DNA of 64,000 nt from Allobosea sp. (lineage in GTDB: Bacteria > Pseudomonadota > Alphaproteobacteria > Rhizobiales > Beijerinckiaceae): assembly GCA_024231975.1 (NCBI GenBank), contig JAAEQB010000058.1, positions 1 through 64,000 on the forward strand, read 5' to 3'. The stretch's first letter is position 1. Each line of letters begins with the position of its first letter. This document shows, in pieces, positions 44,519 through 53,041 of this stretch. A program made the position numbers and the translations under genes. Below the pieces are notes generated by a model. It was given only the letters and a program-made list of their open reading frames with translations. It was not told the DNA's origin and ran no database searches.

Positions 44519-46036
44519 TCAAGCCGACTGGAACCCTGCCGCGTCCGGCTGCGATGTCGAGCCTTGAGGCGCCTCCGCAGCGGGCCTGTCCACAGGAGGT
44601 GGCACGCTCGGCAGCGACATCACGATGGCGAGGCCCGGCGCATTGTCCGACAGACGGATAGAACCGCCATGCAGATGCGCCACGGCGGAAGCCAAGGCGA
44701 GGCCGAGCCCGAAGCCCGGCTTGCTCCTGCTCTGGTCGAGCCGGACGAAACGCTCCAGCGCACGGCTCCGATCGGCCTCGGGGATGCCGGTGCCGTGATC
44801 GGCGACGCCGAGCTCGACCATGTCGCCGACGCGACTGGCGGTCACCACGACGGTTGCCGGCGCATCGCCCTCCGGCTTGCCGTATTTCAGCGCGTTGTCG
44901 ATCAGATTGGCCAGCGCCTGGCCGATCAGCTCGCGATTGCCGGTGAGCGACAGGCCGGGCTCGACGGACGCCGACAAGGTAAGCCCGGCCTCCTCGGCCA
45001 GCGGCTCGTAGAGCTCGGAGAGGCCGTCGACGATCTCGGCGAGGTCGAGCGACGCCATGCTGTCGGTGATCTGGCGTGTCTCCAGCCGGGCGATCATCAA
45101 GAGCGCGTTGAAGACGCGGATCAGCCCGTCCGCCTCCTCGATCGAGCCATCGAGCGCCGCGCGCAATTGTTCGGGCGACTGCGCCGTGCGTAGCGCCTCC
45201 TCGGCGCGGTTGCGCAGGCGGGTCAGCGGCGTCTTCAGGTCATGGGCGATATTGTCCGTGACCTGCTGCATGCCGCTCATCAACTCGCCGATGCGATCGA
45301 GCATGGCATTGAGGTTGCCGGCCAGCCGGTCGAGCTCGTCGCCGGTGCCGGCGATGGCGAGCCGGCCCTTGAGGTCGCCGGCCATGATCGAGCGAGCGGT
45401 GTCGTTCATGCCGTCGATGCGCTTGAGCACCCGCCGTGCCACGAACCAGCCGGCGAAGCAGCCGAGCACGACGACGAGCAGGACCGACCAGGCGGCAGCG
45501 CGCTTGATCACGACGCGCAGGCGCTCGCGCTCCTCGACATCGCGCCCGACCAGCAGTCGAAAGCCCGCCGGCAGCATGAAGACGCGGACGATGGCGTGGT
45601 TGGTCTGGTCGAGCGTTTCGGAGGAGCGGGCGTATTCGATCTCGCTCTCGCCCTGGCGGTCGAGCGTGCCTGGCGGCAGCGCCTCGATATTGCCGGCGAT
45701 GCGCTCGCCCAGCGGCGTAGTGACGAGGTAGAGCGAGGCGCCCGGGCCGCGCGAGCGCCGCTCGATGACCTGGACAAGGCGCCTGATGCCGCCGAGGCGC
45801 TGCTGCTCGGCCAACCCCTGTATCTCGGCGTCGATGGTCGAGCGGATCTGGTCGTCGAGCAGGTTCTTGGCGTTCCAGGCGACATAGCCCAGCACGAAGA
45901 TGGCGAAGGCGGCGAAGACGACGAGATAGATCGCCGTCAGCTTGAAGGCGGTGGTGCGGACGAGATGCGGCAGGAAGCGCAGGCGGCCGGAAGGCTGCTG
46001 TGCCTCCCCTGCCCGGCCATCAGCGAGCTGTGTCAC
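44519..46036 (-). CDS. Sensor histidine kinase of two-component system
   Basis: The 505-residue inner-membrane kinase has two membrane helices (about 31-54 and 183-205) with a short periplasmic domain, a HAMP domain (RRVLKRIDGMNDTARSIMAG), HisKA with the acceptor His in NIAHDLKTPLTRLRNRAEEA and HATPase_c (NLIDNALKYGKPEG; DHGTGIPEADR; GFGLGLALASAVAHLHGG). The GTG start overlaps the response regulator's stop by 17 bp. Adjacent genes degP and glnE match the rhizobial arrangement. Ligand unknown; the link to DegP suggests envelope stress, which is inference. Confidence 0.92.
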   Translation of the reverse strand: MTQLADGRAGEAQQPSGRLRFLPHLVRTTAFKLTAIYLVVFAAFAIFVLGYVAWNAKNLLDDQIRSTIDAEIQGLAEQQRLGGIRRLVQVIERRSRGPGASLYLVTTPLGERIAGNIEALPPGTLDRQGESEIEYARSSETLDQTNHAIVRVFMLPAGFRLLVGRDVEERERLRVVIKRAAAWSVLLVVVLGCFAGWFVARRVLKRIDGMNDTARSIMAGDLKGRLAIAGTGDELDRLAGNLNAMLDRIGELMSGMQQVTDNIAHDLKTPLTRLRNRAEEALRTAQSPEQLRAALDGSIEEADGLIRVFNALLMIARLETRQITDSMASLDLAEIVDGLSELYEPLAEEAGLTLSASVEPGLSLTGNRELIGQALANLIDNALKYGKPEGDAPATVVVTASRVGDMVELGVADHGTGIPEADRSRALERFVRLDQSRSKPGFGLGLALASAVAHLHGGSIRLSDNAPGLAIVMSLPSVPPPVDRPAAEAPQGSTSQPDAAGFQSA

Positions 46037-46703
46037 GGACCATGTATCCCGCGCCGCGGATGGTGTGGATCATCGGGTGCTCGAAGCCCTTGTCGACCTT
46101 GGCGCGCAGGCGCGAGACATGCACGTCGATGACGTTCGTCTGCGGGTCGAAATGATAGTCCCAGACGTTCTCGAGCAGCATGGTGCGGGTCACGACCTGC
46201 CCGGCATGCTTCATCAGATATTCGAGCAGGCGGAATTCGCGCGGCTGCAGCACGATCTCCTCGCCGGCGCGGGTGACGCGATGCGCCAGCCGGTCGAGCA
46301 GGAGATCGCCGACGCGGTAGGTGGTCGGCTCGGAGGCCGGCGCGCCGCGGCGACGCGACAGCACCTCGACCCGGGCGAGCAATTCGGAGAAGGCATAGGG
46401 CTTGGGCAGATAGTCGTCGCCGCCGGCGCGCAGGCCCTTCACCCGATCGTCGACCTGGGCGAGCGCCGAGAGGATCAGCGCCGGAGTGGTCTCGCCCTGC
46501 TCGCGCAGGGAGCGGATCACCGAGAGCCCGTCCATGCGCGGCAGCATGCGATCGACGACGAGCACATCGTAGCCGCCGCCCTGGGCCATGGCGTAGCCCT
46601 CGAGCCCATCAGGGGCATGGTCGGCGACATGGCCGGCCTCGCGAAAGGCCTTGACCAGATAGGCTGCCGCTTCGGCGTCGTCTTCAACGATCAGGAGTCG
46701 CAT
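46020..46703 (-). CDS. OmpR-family response regulator
   Basis: The 227-residue protein has an N-terminal receiver domain with acidic pocket EDD (7-9), phospho-acceptor Asp in VVDRMLPRMDGL (about 51) and Lys in YLPKPYAF (about 101), then a winged-helix effector domain (TYRVGDLLLDRLAHRVTRAG; IDVHVSRLRAKVDKG; IRGAGYMVRD). It is the partner of the histidine kinase overlapping its 3' end. Target promoters are not visible, but degP lies directly upstream. Confidence 0.94.
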   Translation of the reverse strand: MRLLIVEDDAEAAAYLVKAFREAGHVADHAPDGLEGYAMAQGGGYDVLVVDRMLPRMDGLSVIRSLREQGETTPALILSALAQVDDRVKGLRAGGDDYLPKPYAFSELLARVEVLSRRRGAPASEPTTYRVGDLLLDRLAHRVTRAGEEIVLQPREFRLLEYLMKHAGQVVTRTMLLENVWDYHFDPQTNVIDVHVSRLRAKVDKGFEHPMIHTIRGAGYMVRDTAR

Positions 46704-46732
46704 GGCTGCAACCTAGCTCAAGCAAACGGAAA

Positions 46733-46766
46733 GCGGCAGGCCGGAGGTGACGATCCGACCTGCCGC
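46733..46766 (-). terminator. Strong 12-bp hairpin between degP and response regulator
   Basis: GCGGCAGG-c-CGGA, an 8-nt loop and TCCG-a-CCTGCCGC form a near-perfect stem with one C/A mismatch. On the minus strand TTTCCGTTTGC follows, a loose U-tract. It lies 128 bases past the degP stop and 30 bases before the regulator start, so it is probably the degP terminator or an attenuator. Confidence 0.5.
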
Positions 46767-46781
46767 CATGACGGCTGGTAT

Positions 46782-46811
46782 TCCCGGTAGGGGGCGACGT
46801 GACAACCGGGA
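46782..46811 (-). promoter_or_regulatory. Second hairpin in the degP-response regulator gap
   Basis: TCCCGGT (46782-46788) pairs perfectly with ACCGGGA (46805-46811) across a 16-nt loop, 83 bases past the degP stop. With the neighbouring stem it makes a structured 3' UTR. No U-run follows. Confidence 0.35.
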
Positions 46812-46893
46812 GAAACCATCCGCCCGGAACATGCCCTTGCAAGGTGGACTGACGCTACGCGCCCGAGCATGCCCCGACTTCGATAGCCCCAGG

Positions 46894-48129
46894 TCAGGCC
46901 GCCGGCTGGCGACCGACCTCGAAGGTGACCTCGCGCTCCTTGCCGTCGCGCCAGATCGTCAGGCTGGTCTTGGCGCCGGGCGCGAAGGTCGCGATCTTCT
47001 TCGACAGGTCACGGGCATCGGCGACCTTCTCGCCGTTGACCGCGATGATGGTGTCGCCGCGCTTCAACCCGGCCTTGGCGGCGGGGCCGTTGGCCTGCGC
47101 CTCGGCGATCAGGGCGCCCTTGGCGTCCTTCAGGCCGATCGCGTCGGCGACCTCGGCGGTGACCGGCTGGATCTGCACGCCGATGAAGCCGCGGGCGACC
47201 GAGCCATGATCCTTGAGCTGCTCGATGACGCTCTGGACCGTGGCAGCCGGGATCGCGAAGGCGATGCCGACATTGCCGCCGGAGGGCGAGTAGATCGCGG
47301 TGTTGACGCCGACGACCTCACCCTTCTGGTTGAAGGTCGGACCGCCGGAATTGCCGCGGTTCACCGCCGCGTCGATCTGCAGGAAGTCGTCATAGGGACC
47401 GGAGCCGATATCACGGCCCTGGGCCGAGACGATGCCCGCGGTGACTGTGCCGCCGAGGCCGAACGGGTTGCCGACCGCCAGTACCCAGTCGCCGATGCGC
47501 GGCTTGGCCGAGGCGAGCTGGACGAACGGGTAGTTGCCGGACTCATTGACCTTGAGCAGCGCGAGATCGGTACGCGGATCGGTGCCGATCACCTTGGCCG
47601 ACAGCGTCTTGCCGCCATCGGTGACGAGCTGGACCTCGGTCGCGTTGGCAACGACATGGTTGTTGGTGACGACATAGCCGTCCTGGCTGATGAAGAAGCC
47701 CGAGCCCTGGGCGAGCTGGATCTTCGGCTGCTGCTGCTGGCCGCGCTGGCCCATGCCCTCCTCGCCGAAGCGGCGCAGGAAACGCTCGAGCGGGTGACCG
47801 GGGGGCAGGCCCTCGATGCCGGCCGGACCGCTCTCGTCATCGGCGCTGGCGACGACCTTGGCCTTGACGCGGACAGAGACGACGGCGGGCTTGACCCGCT
47901 CCACGACGTCGGCGAAGGCCGGCAGCTGCGTCTGCTGGACGCCGGAGAGCTGGACCGGCTGCGCGTTGGCGGCGCCGTGGCTGTTGAGGAAGTTGTCGGC
48001 AAGGCCAGCCATCAGGCCGATGCTCAGCGTCGCCGCGCCGGCGACGATCGCGCCGCGCTTCAGGATCGAACGGGCGGTGGCTGGCGAGCGTGTGGTGGTG
48101 TCGGAAGTATTATTGTCTTGGGTGGTCAT
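46894..48129 (-). CDS. Periplasmic serine endoprotease of the DegP/HtrA family (single PDZ)
   Basis: The 411-residue protein has a membrane helix (about 22-46, GAIVAGAATLSIGLMAGLAD) that anchors or exports it, then the trypsin-like domain: catalytic His in VVTNNHVVAN (about 158), Asp in RTDLALLKVN (about 189) and Ser in NRGNSGGPTF (about 260). One PDZ domain (RGFIGVQIQPVTAEVADAIG, about 305-405) follows, whereas many DegP proteins carry two. GAGGTGAG precedes the ATG. It degrades misfolded envelope proteins. It heads the run degP-regulator-kinase-glnE. Confidence 0.93.
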   Translation of the reverse strand: MTTQDNNTSDTTTRSPATARSILKRGAIVAGAATLSIGLMAGLADNFLNSHGAANAQPVQLSGVQQTQLPAFADVVERVKPAVVSVRVKAKVVASADDESGPAGIEGLPPGHPLERFLRRFGEEGMGQRGQQQQPKIQLAQGSGFFISQDGYVVTNNHVVANATEVQLVTDGGKTLSAKVIGTDPRTDLALLKVNESGNYPFVQLASAKPRIGDWVLAVGNPFGLGGTVTAGIVSAQGRDIGSGPYDDFLQIDAAVNRGNSGGPTFNQKGEVVGVNTAIYSPSGGNVGIAFAIPAATVQSVIEQLKDHGSVARGFIGVQIQPVTAEVADAIGLKDAKGALIAEAQANGPAAKAGLKRGDTIIAVNGEKVADARDLSKKIATFAPGAKTSLTIWRDGKEREVTFEVGRQPAA

Positions 48130-48253
48130 GGGTCTCACCTCGATGCGGGAGGCAGGGCCTTCCCTGCTTCGTGAGGAGCACCATGACGGGCGGCGCCTTA
48201 CCCGGATTTCGCCCGACGATGACAGTTTCGTAAGGTTGGCGAGGCAGCACAAC

Positions 48254-48280
48254 TTGACGGCGACCTTGCGTCAGTATGAT
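48254..48280 (+). promoter_or_regulatory. Candidate sigma70-type promoter
   Basis: TTGACG (48254-48259) and TATGAT (48275-48280) with a short 15-bp spacer lie 31 bases ahead of the ATG at 48312. The box overlaps an earlier in-frame ATG, which supports the later start. Confidence 0.4.
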
Positions 48281-48311
48281 CTCGCTGGCTGCGGCGCTGG
48301 GGCAGCGAACT

Positions 48312-48839
48312 ATGATGCGTCTTGGATTGTCGACACTCGCCGCGCTCACGTTGGCGAGCGCAGAGGTGTGCGCGCAGGACGCGACAGCGCACCGGATCGG
48401 GGTTGCCGTCGCCCGACACTACGGAATTCCGAATCCGACTTGCTACGCTCAGATTTTCGCAAGGTATGCGCAGCTCACGCGGCGGCCGGACGGCAAGATA
48501 AACTGGTACGTCCCATCGACGCCCCCCTACCGTGCCGAATTGCAGAGCAGATGCGGGATCGACCGGGTGCCGAGCTCCATGGCCGAGAGCCGCCCAGGCC
48601 CGACCGCACGCGAGACCAGTCCCGCTGCTGGAGTGAACCGCACCGCCTATCAGAGCGGGCTGCGAGCCGCTGCCCAGCGTGGCTTTTCGGGCTCTCAGGC
48701 GCACTGCATCGCTCGTGTCTTCGTACGATACGCTTCGCCCAGCCCATCGCCCTACCGTGCCGGTGTCGTCGACTGGTTCGCCGTTCCGTCGGCCGCTTTT
48801 CAGGATGAGATGCGGCGCGCATGCGGCGCGCTGATCTGA
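48312..48839 (+). CDS. Small secreted protein with two tandem Cys-containing repeats
   Basis: The 175-residue protein has a signal peptide (MMRLGLSTLAALTLASAEVC, then AQDA). The rest is a tandem duplication: first unit about 24-82 (ARHYGIPNPTCYAQIFARYA ... YRAELQSRCGI), linker, second unit about 118-173 (AQRGFSGSQAHCIARVFVRY ... FQDEMRRACGAL). Each unit has two cysteines at matching places, so one disulfide per unit is likely. I do not recognise the family. It is divergent from degP and ends 38 bp from the convergent ccmH. Confidence 0.75.
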   Translation: MMRLGLSTLAALTLASAEVCAQDATAHRIGVAVARHYGIPNPTCYAQIFARYAQLTRRPDGKINWYVPSTPPYRAELQSRCGIDRVPSSMAESRPGPTARETSPAAGVNRTAYQSGLRAAAQRGFSGSQAHCIARVFVRYASPSPSPYRAGVVDWFAVPSAAFQDEMRRACGALI

Positions 48840-48877
48840 CGGCCACTCATTCTCTGCAGCCAGGAGCCTTGTGCCTG

Positions 48878-49357
48878 CTAGGTCTCTCGCGCCTCGGACT
48901 GCTTGACCAGCTCGTCCAGCCGCGCCTGCTCTTCGGCAGTGAGTGCGGCACCGGCCGGTGCCGCCGCGCGATTGCGACGACGCCAAAGGAAGACGGCACC
49001 GAACAGCACGATCAGGAAGGGCGCGGCCCAGAGCGCGATCGTGCGCGCGTTCATCGGCGGCCGCAGCAGGACAAAGTCGCCATAGCGCGCCACGACGAAA
49101 TCGATCACGGCACCGTCGCTGTCGCCGGCGGTCAGCCGCTCGCGCACCAGGATGCGCAGATCCTTGGCGAGCGGCGCATCGGAATCGTCGATCGACTGGT
49201 TCTGGCAGACCAGGCAGCGCAGGCCGGAGGAAATCTGCCGCGCGCGCTGCTCCAGAGCCTGATCCTTCAGCACCTCGTTCGGCTGCACGGCCACGGCCGG
49301 CGCCGAGAAGGCCAGCAGCGCAGCGAGGAGAAGCGGAAAGGCGCGCATCAGGCTCAC
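48878..49357 (-). CDS. ccmH: Cytochrome c maturation protein CcmH (CycL)
   Basis: The 159-residue protein has a signal peptide (ALLAFSAPAVAV), the thiol motif LRCLVCQNQSIDDSDAPLAK (CxxC near residue 47) and a C-terminal anchor helix (ALWAAPFLIVLFGAVFLW). It reduces the haem-binding cysteines of apocytochrome c and works with CcmF and CcmI. The GTG start overlaps the ccmF stop as GTGA (49354-49357). It is the last gene of ccmI-E-F-H. Confidence 0.96.
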   Translation of the reverse strand: MSLMRAFPLLLAALLAFSAPAVAVQPNEVLKDQALEQRARQISSGLRCLVCQNQSIDDSDAPLAKDLRILVRERLTAGDSDGAVIDFVVARYGDFVLLRPPMNARTIALWAAPFLIVLFGAVFLWRRRNRAAAPAGAALTAEEQARLDELVKQSEARET

Positions 49358-51336
49358 TCGGCCGCTTGCGGGAGCGCCGCCGGAACAGCCGTGCGCCGCG
49401 GCGCGGCCAATCGGAAGCGCCGGTCGGTCAGCGAGAGCGCGCCACCCGCCGCCATCACCAACGCACCGATCCAGATCAGCAGGATCAGCGGCTTGTCATG
49501 CAGCTTGACCGCGATCGCACCGCTGTCGTCGGGCTCGCCCAGGCTGATATAGGCCTGCCCGAGTCCCACCGTGCGGATACCGGCCTCGGTCGTCGGCATG
49601 TTGCGGGCGGTATAGACGCGCTTCATCGCCTCGACCGGCTTCAGCTCGCGGCCATCGGCTACGATGCGGAAGCGGGCGGCATCCTCGCGGTAATTCGGGC
49701 CGGTCCGCGGTGTCACTGCCTCGAGCGTCGCAGTGTAGCGGCCGCTGGTCAGGCTCTCACCGACCTTGAGCATGCCGATCGACTCTGTACCCCAGGCGAC
49801 GGCGGCGATGCCGATCACGCTGATGCCGACGCCGGCATGGCCGAGTGCCGTCCCCCAGGCCGAGCGCGGCAGGCCTTTGGCCCGCGACAGCATGGCCGAG
49901 GCCCCGCTGGCACGCCCGATTATGCGCTCGCCCACCTCCCAGAACGCTCCGGCGACGAGGAAGACGCCGAGGCCGATGCCGAGCGGCGCCAGCACGGGGC
50001 CGCCCCGCACGAAGGCGAAGATCGCCAGCGTCGTGACGACGCCGAGGCCGAAGGCGACCTGGGCACGCTGGGCGGCGCCGAGCAGGTCGCCGCGCTTCCA
50101 GGCCAAAGTCTGGCCGATCGGCAGCAGCAGCAGCAGCGGCACCAGCAGGGGCACGAAGGTGGCGTTGAAGAAGGGCGGGCCGACCGAGATCTTGTCGCCG
50201 GTCGCCATCTCCAGCACGAGCGGATAGAGCGTGCCGATGAAGACGGTGGCGCAGGCCGTCGCCAGGAAGAGGTTGTTGACGACGAGCGCGCTCTCCCGCG
50301 AGACCGGCGCGAACAGGCCACCCTGCTTCAGGAGCGGCGCGCGCCAGGCGAACAGCGCCAGCGAGCCGCCGATGAAGGCGATCAGGATGCCGAGGATGAA
50401 CAGGCCGCGCTGCGGGTCGCTGGCGAAGGAGTGGACCGAGGTCAACACGCCCGAGCGGACGATGAAGGTGCCGAGCAGCGAGAGCGAGAAGGTCAGGATC
50501 GCGAGCAGGATCGTCCAGACCTTGAGCGCGTCGCGCTTCTCCATCACCACGGTCGAGTGGATCAGCGCAGTGCCGGCGAGCCAGGGCATCAGCGAGGCGT
50601 TCTCGACCGGATCCCAGAACCACCAGCCGCCCCAGCCGAGTTCGTAATAGGCCCAGTAGGAGCCCATGGCGATGCCGAGGGTGAGGAAGGTCCAGGCCAA
50701 CAGGGTCCAGGGCCGGACGGCGCGAGCCCAGACCGCGTCGATCTTGCCCTCGATCAAAGCCGCGACGGCGAAGGCGTATGTGATCGAGAAGCCGACATAG
50801 CCGACATAGAGCAGCGGCGGGTGGATCGCGAGGCCGAGGTCCTGCAGGATCGGATTGAGGTCCTGCCCTTCACCCGGAGCCGGGACGAGGCGTCGAAACG
50901 GGTTCGAAGTCAGGAGCGTGAAGGCGAGGAAGGCGACGCTGACGCTCCCTTGTGCCGCGAGCGCCCCGGCCCGCAGCTTCGGCGGCAGCGAGCGGCGCGA
51001 CAGCGCGACCAGCGCGCCGAACAGCACCAGGATGAGGACCCAGAGCAGCATCGAGCCCTCATGGTTCCCCCAGACCGAGGTCAGCCTGTAGATCAGCGGC
51101 TGCGTCGAATGCGAATTGGCGGCGACGTTCTCGACCGAGAAATCGGACATCACATAGGACGCCATCAGGCAGCCGAAGGAGAGCGCGACCAGGAGGAAGT
51201 TGGCGATCGCGGCCGCAGGACCGACCGATGCCAGGGCCGGATCGTTCCGGGCGACTCCCCAGAGCGGCACGATCGTCTGGACGACCGCGACCCCAAGAGC
51301 CAGCGCCAGGGCGAAATGACCGATCTCGACGAACAC
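49354..51336 (-). CDS. ccmF: Cytochrome c haem lyase subunit CcmF (CycK)
   Basis: The 660-residue inner-membrane protein has about 15 membrane segments. The haem-handling WWD motif is seen in GWGGWWFWDPVENASLMPWL near residue 235, and HEGSMLLW near 92 and GHAGVGISVIG are further CcmF signatures. It attaches haem delivered by CcmE to apocytochromes together with CcmH/CcmI. It starts with a GTG 11 bp past the ccmE stop. Confidence 0.97.
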   Translation of the reverse strand: MFVEIGHFALALALGVAVVQTIVPLWGVARNDPALASVGPAAAIANFLLVALSFGCLMASYVMSDFSVENVAANSHSTQPLIYRLTSVWGNHEGSMLLWVLILVLFGALVALSRRSLPPKLRAGALAAQGSVSVAFLAFTLLTSNPFRRLVPAPGEGQDLNPILQDLGLAIHPPLLYVGYVGFSITYAFAVAALIEGKIDAVWARAVRPWTLLAWTFLTLGIAMGSYWAYYELGWGGWWFWDPVENASLMPWLAGTALIHSTVVMEKRDALKVWTILLAILTFSLSLLGTFIVRSGVLTSVHSFASDPQRGLFILGILIAFIGGSLALFAWRAPLLKQGGLFAPVSRESALVVNNLFLATACATVFIGTLYPLVLEMATGDKISVGPPFFNATFVPLLVPLLLLLPIGQTLAWKRGDLLGAAQRAQVAFGLGVVTTLAIFAFVRGGPVLAPLGIGLGVFLVAGAFWEVGERIIGRASGASAMLSRAKGLPRSAWGTALGHAGVGISVIGIAAVAWGTESIGMLKVGESLTSGRYTATLEAVTPRTGPNYREDAARFRIVADGRELKPVEAMKRVYTARNMPTTEAGIRTVGLGQAYISLGEPDDSGAIAVKLHDKPLILLIWIGALVMAAGGALSLTDRRFRLAAPRRTAVPAALPQAAE

Positions 51337-51346
51337 AGGCGCAGCC

Positions 51347-51865
51347 CTATTTCGTGGCCGGCGCTGCGGGCGCGCCGGGCTTGGTTTCGCCGGGCTGCCA
51401 ATGGCCCTGCTTCTTCAGCGCGTCGGCGACCTCGCGCGGCATATAGGTCTCGTCATGCTTGGCAAGCACGGAATCGGCGCGGAACCGCCCTGGTCCCTCC
51501 AGCACGCCCTCGGTGACGACGCCCTGCCCTTCGCGGAAGAGATCGGGCAGCAGGCCGGTGTAGCTGACCAGGGTCCGGGTCTTGCCGTCGGTCACGGCGA
51601 AGCTGACGCGCTGGTTGGCGCCTCGCTCGACCGAACCGGTCTCGACCAGGCCGCCAAGGCGCAGGCGCGTGCCGGGCGCCAGCCCCTTCTCGACGATCTC
51701 GGTCGGGCCATAGAAGAAGACGATCGAATCCCGCAGCGCATAGGCGACGAGGCCTGCCGCAAGACCTAGTACGACGCCCGCCGAGGCGATCAGGACGAGG
51801 CGGCGTTGCTTGCGGGTCAGCCGCTTGCGCGGCGGCGTGGCAGGGATACCGGCCTGGATGGTCAT
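51347..51865 (-). CDS. ccmE: Cytochrome c maturation haem chaperone CcmE (CycJ)
   Basis: The 172-residue periplasmic, membrane-anchored protein has a cytoplasmic RKRLTRKQRRLVLIASAGVV start with one membrane helix (about 26-46), an OB-fold, and the covalent haem-binding His in VLAKHDETYMPREVADAL near 133. It shuttles haem from CcmC to CcmF. Its ATG overlaps the ccmI stop as ATGA (51862-51865). Confidence 0.97.
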   Translation of the reverse strand: MTIQAGIPATPPRKRLTRKQRRLVLIASAGVVLGLAAGLVAYALRDSIVFFYGPTEIVEKGLAPGTRLRLGGLVETGSVERGANQRVSFAVTDGKTRTLVSYTGLLPDLFREGQGVVTEGVLEGPGRFRADSVLAKHDETYMPREVADALKKQGHWQPGETKPGAPAAPATK

Positions 51866-52965
51866 GGAGCGGCCTCCTGCAGGCCGAGTTCGCTGCGCAA
51901 GCCATCGAGGGCGGGCGCTGCCGCCTGATCGGAAGCGAGTCGCTGGCGTGCCGTCGTGAGCGACTTCTGGGCCGCATCACGTTCGCCGAGCACAGCCTGA
52001 GAGCGGATCAGGCGCGACCAGTCGGCGAGACTGCCACCGCCCTCGGCGAGCCGTGCGGCGAGGCCGTCGACCATGCCTCGGATCGCCGTCATGCGCTCGG
52101 CCTCGGGCAGGCTGGCGATCGCGTCGGATGGGGCAGCGGGGCGTTCCAGCCCTTCGAGCCGGGTCCGGACGGTAGCCGTCCAGGGCGCATCGGCCGGCGC
52201 ATCGGCGAGCAGGGCCTTGAGCGACGCGATTGCCGCCGGCACCTGTCCGTCCTGCTCCTGCGCGATCGCCATGAAGAAGCGGGCCCGCGGATTGGCTGGA
52301 TCGAGCTTCAGCGCCTCGGCAAGGCTTTCGCGCGCCGCCGCCGTGACCACGCCGCCGGCAGCGAGAATCTGCGCCTCGGCCTGGCCGCCGAGCCGCTCGG
52401 TCGTCGCACCGTCGTACCGTACCGCGTTGGCGAAGGCCTTCGCGGCATCCTCGAAGCGGCCCTGGCGCAGATAGACGGGTGCGAGCACGTGCCAGCCCTT
52501 GCCGTCGGTCGGATTCGCGGCGAGATGCGCCTCGATCCGCGCCAGCGCCAGCTCGAAATCCTGCGCCGGATTGCCCTTCATCCGTGCCGCGAGCGGCTGG
52601 TCCGGGACGGTCGGCGAGCCATAGGCGCCATAGATCAGCAGCGCCAACAGGGGGACGCAGGAGAGCGCGATCGCGGACGCAGCGCGGCGCCGGCGCAGGG
52701 CCGGCTCGCTCTCACCGGCAGGAGCCGCCTCCGACGCGGTCTCGCGCAGCAGCCTCCGCGCCGCTTCCGCCTTGGCCGCATCGGCCTCGGCAGCGCCGAT
52801 CAGCTTGCGGCTGAAATCGCGATCGATCTCTGCGATCTGAGCGCGGTAGAGCGTGGTCGCGCCCGCCGTGTCGGCAGACAGCGCAGGCGCCCGACGGCCG
52901 AGCGGCCAAAGCACCGCCATGACTGCTGCGCCCGTCATAGCCGCGAAGATGATCCAGATCAGCAT
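51862..52965 (-). CDS. ccmI: Cytochrome c biogenesis protein CcmI (CycH)
   Basis: The 367-residue apocytochrome chaperone has two N-terminal membrane helices (about 2-20 and 98-116), a cytoplasmic loop between them with EIDRDFSRKLIGAAEADAAK, and a periplasmic TPR-rich region (GKGWHVLAPVYLRQGRFEDA; PANPRARFFMAIAQEQDGQV). It presents apocytochrome c to CcmF/CcmH. It opens the ccmI-E-F-H operon, 76 bp past the feuQ-type kinase stop. Confidence 0.93.
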   Translation of the reverse strand: MLIWIIFAAMTGAAVMAVLWPLGRRAPALSADTAGATTLYRAQIAEIDRDFSRKLIGAAEADAAKAEAARRLLRETASEAAPAGESEPALRRRRAASAIALSCVPLLALLIYGAYGSPTVPDQPLAARMKGNPAQDFELALARIEAHLAANPTDGKGWHVLAPVYLRQGRFEDAAKAFANAVRYDGATTERLGGQAEAQILAAGGVVTAAARESLAEALKLDPANPRARFFMAIAQEQDGQVPAAIASLKALLADAPADAPWTATVRTRLEGLERPAAPSDAIASLPEAERMTAIRGMVDGLAARLAEGGGSLADWSRLIRSQAVLGERDAAQKSLTTARQRLASDQAAAPALDGLRSELGLQEAAP

Positions 52966-53041
52966 TCGCCGTTCATAACCGTTCGGAGGTGCCGGTTCAT
53001 GTCCGAAGATGGCGACAAAGGGTCACGCGGGCAATGCGACG

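Noticed and set aside
48943..51516. 857-codon plus-strand open frame across ccmH and ccmF
   Set aside because: Arg/Ala/Asp-rich shadow of GC-rich codons antisense to well-supported membrane protein genes.
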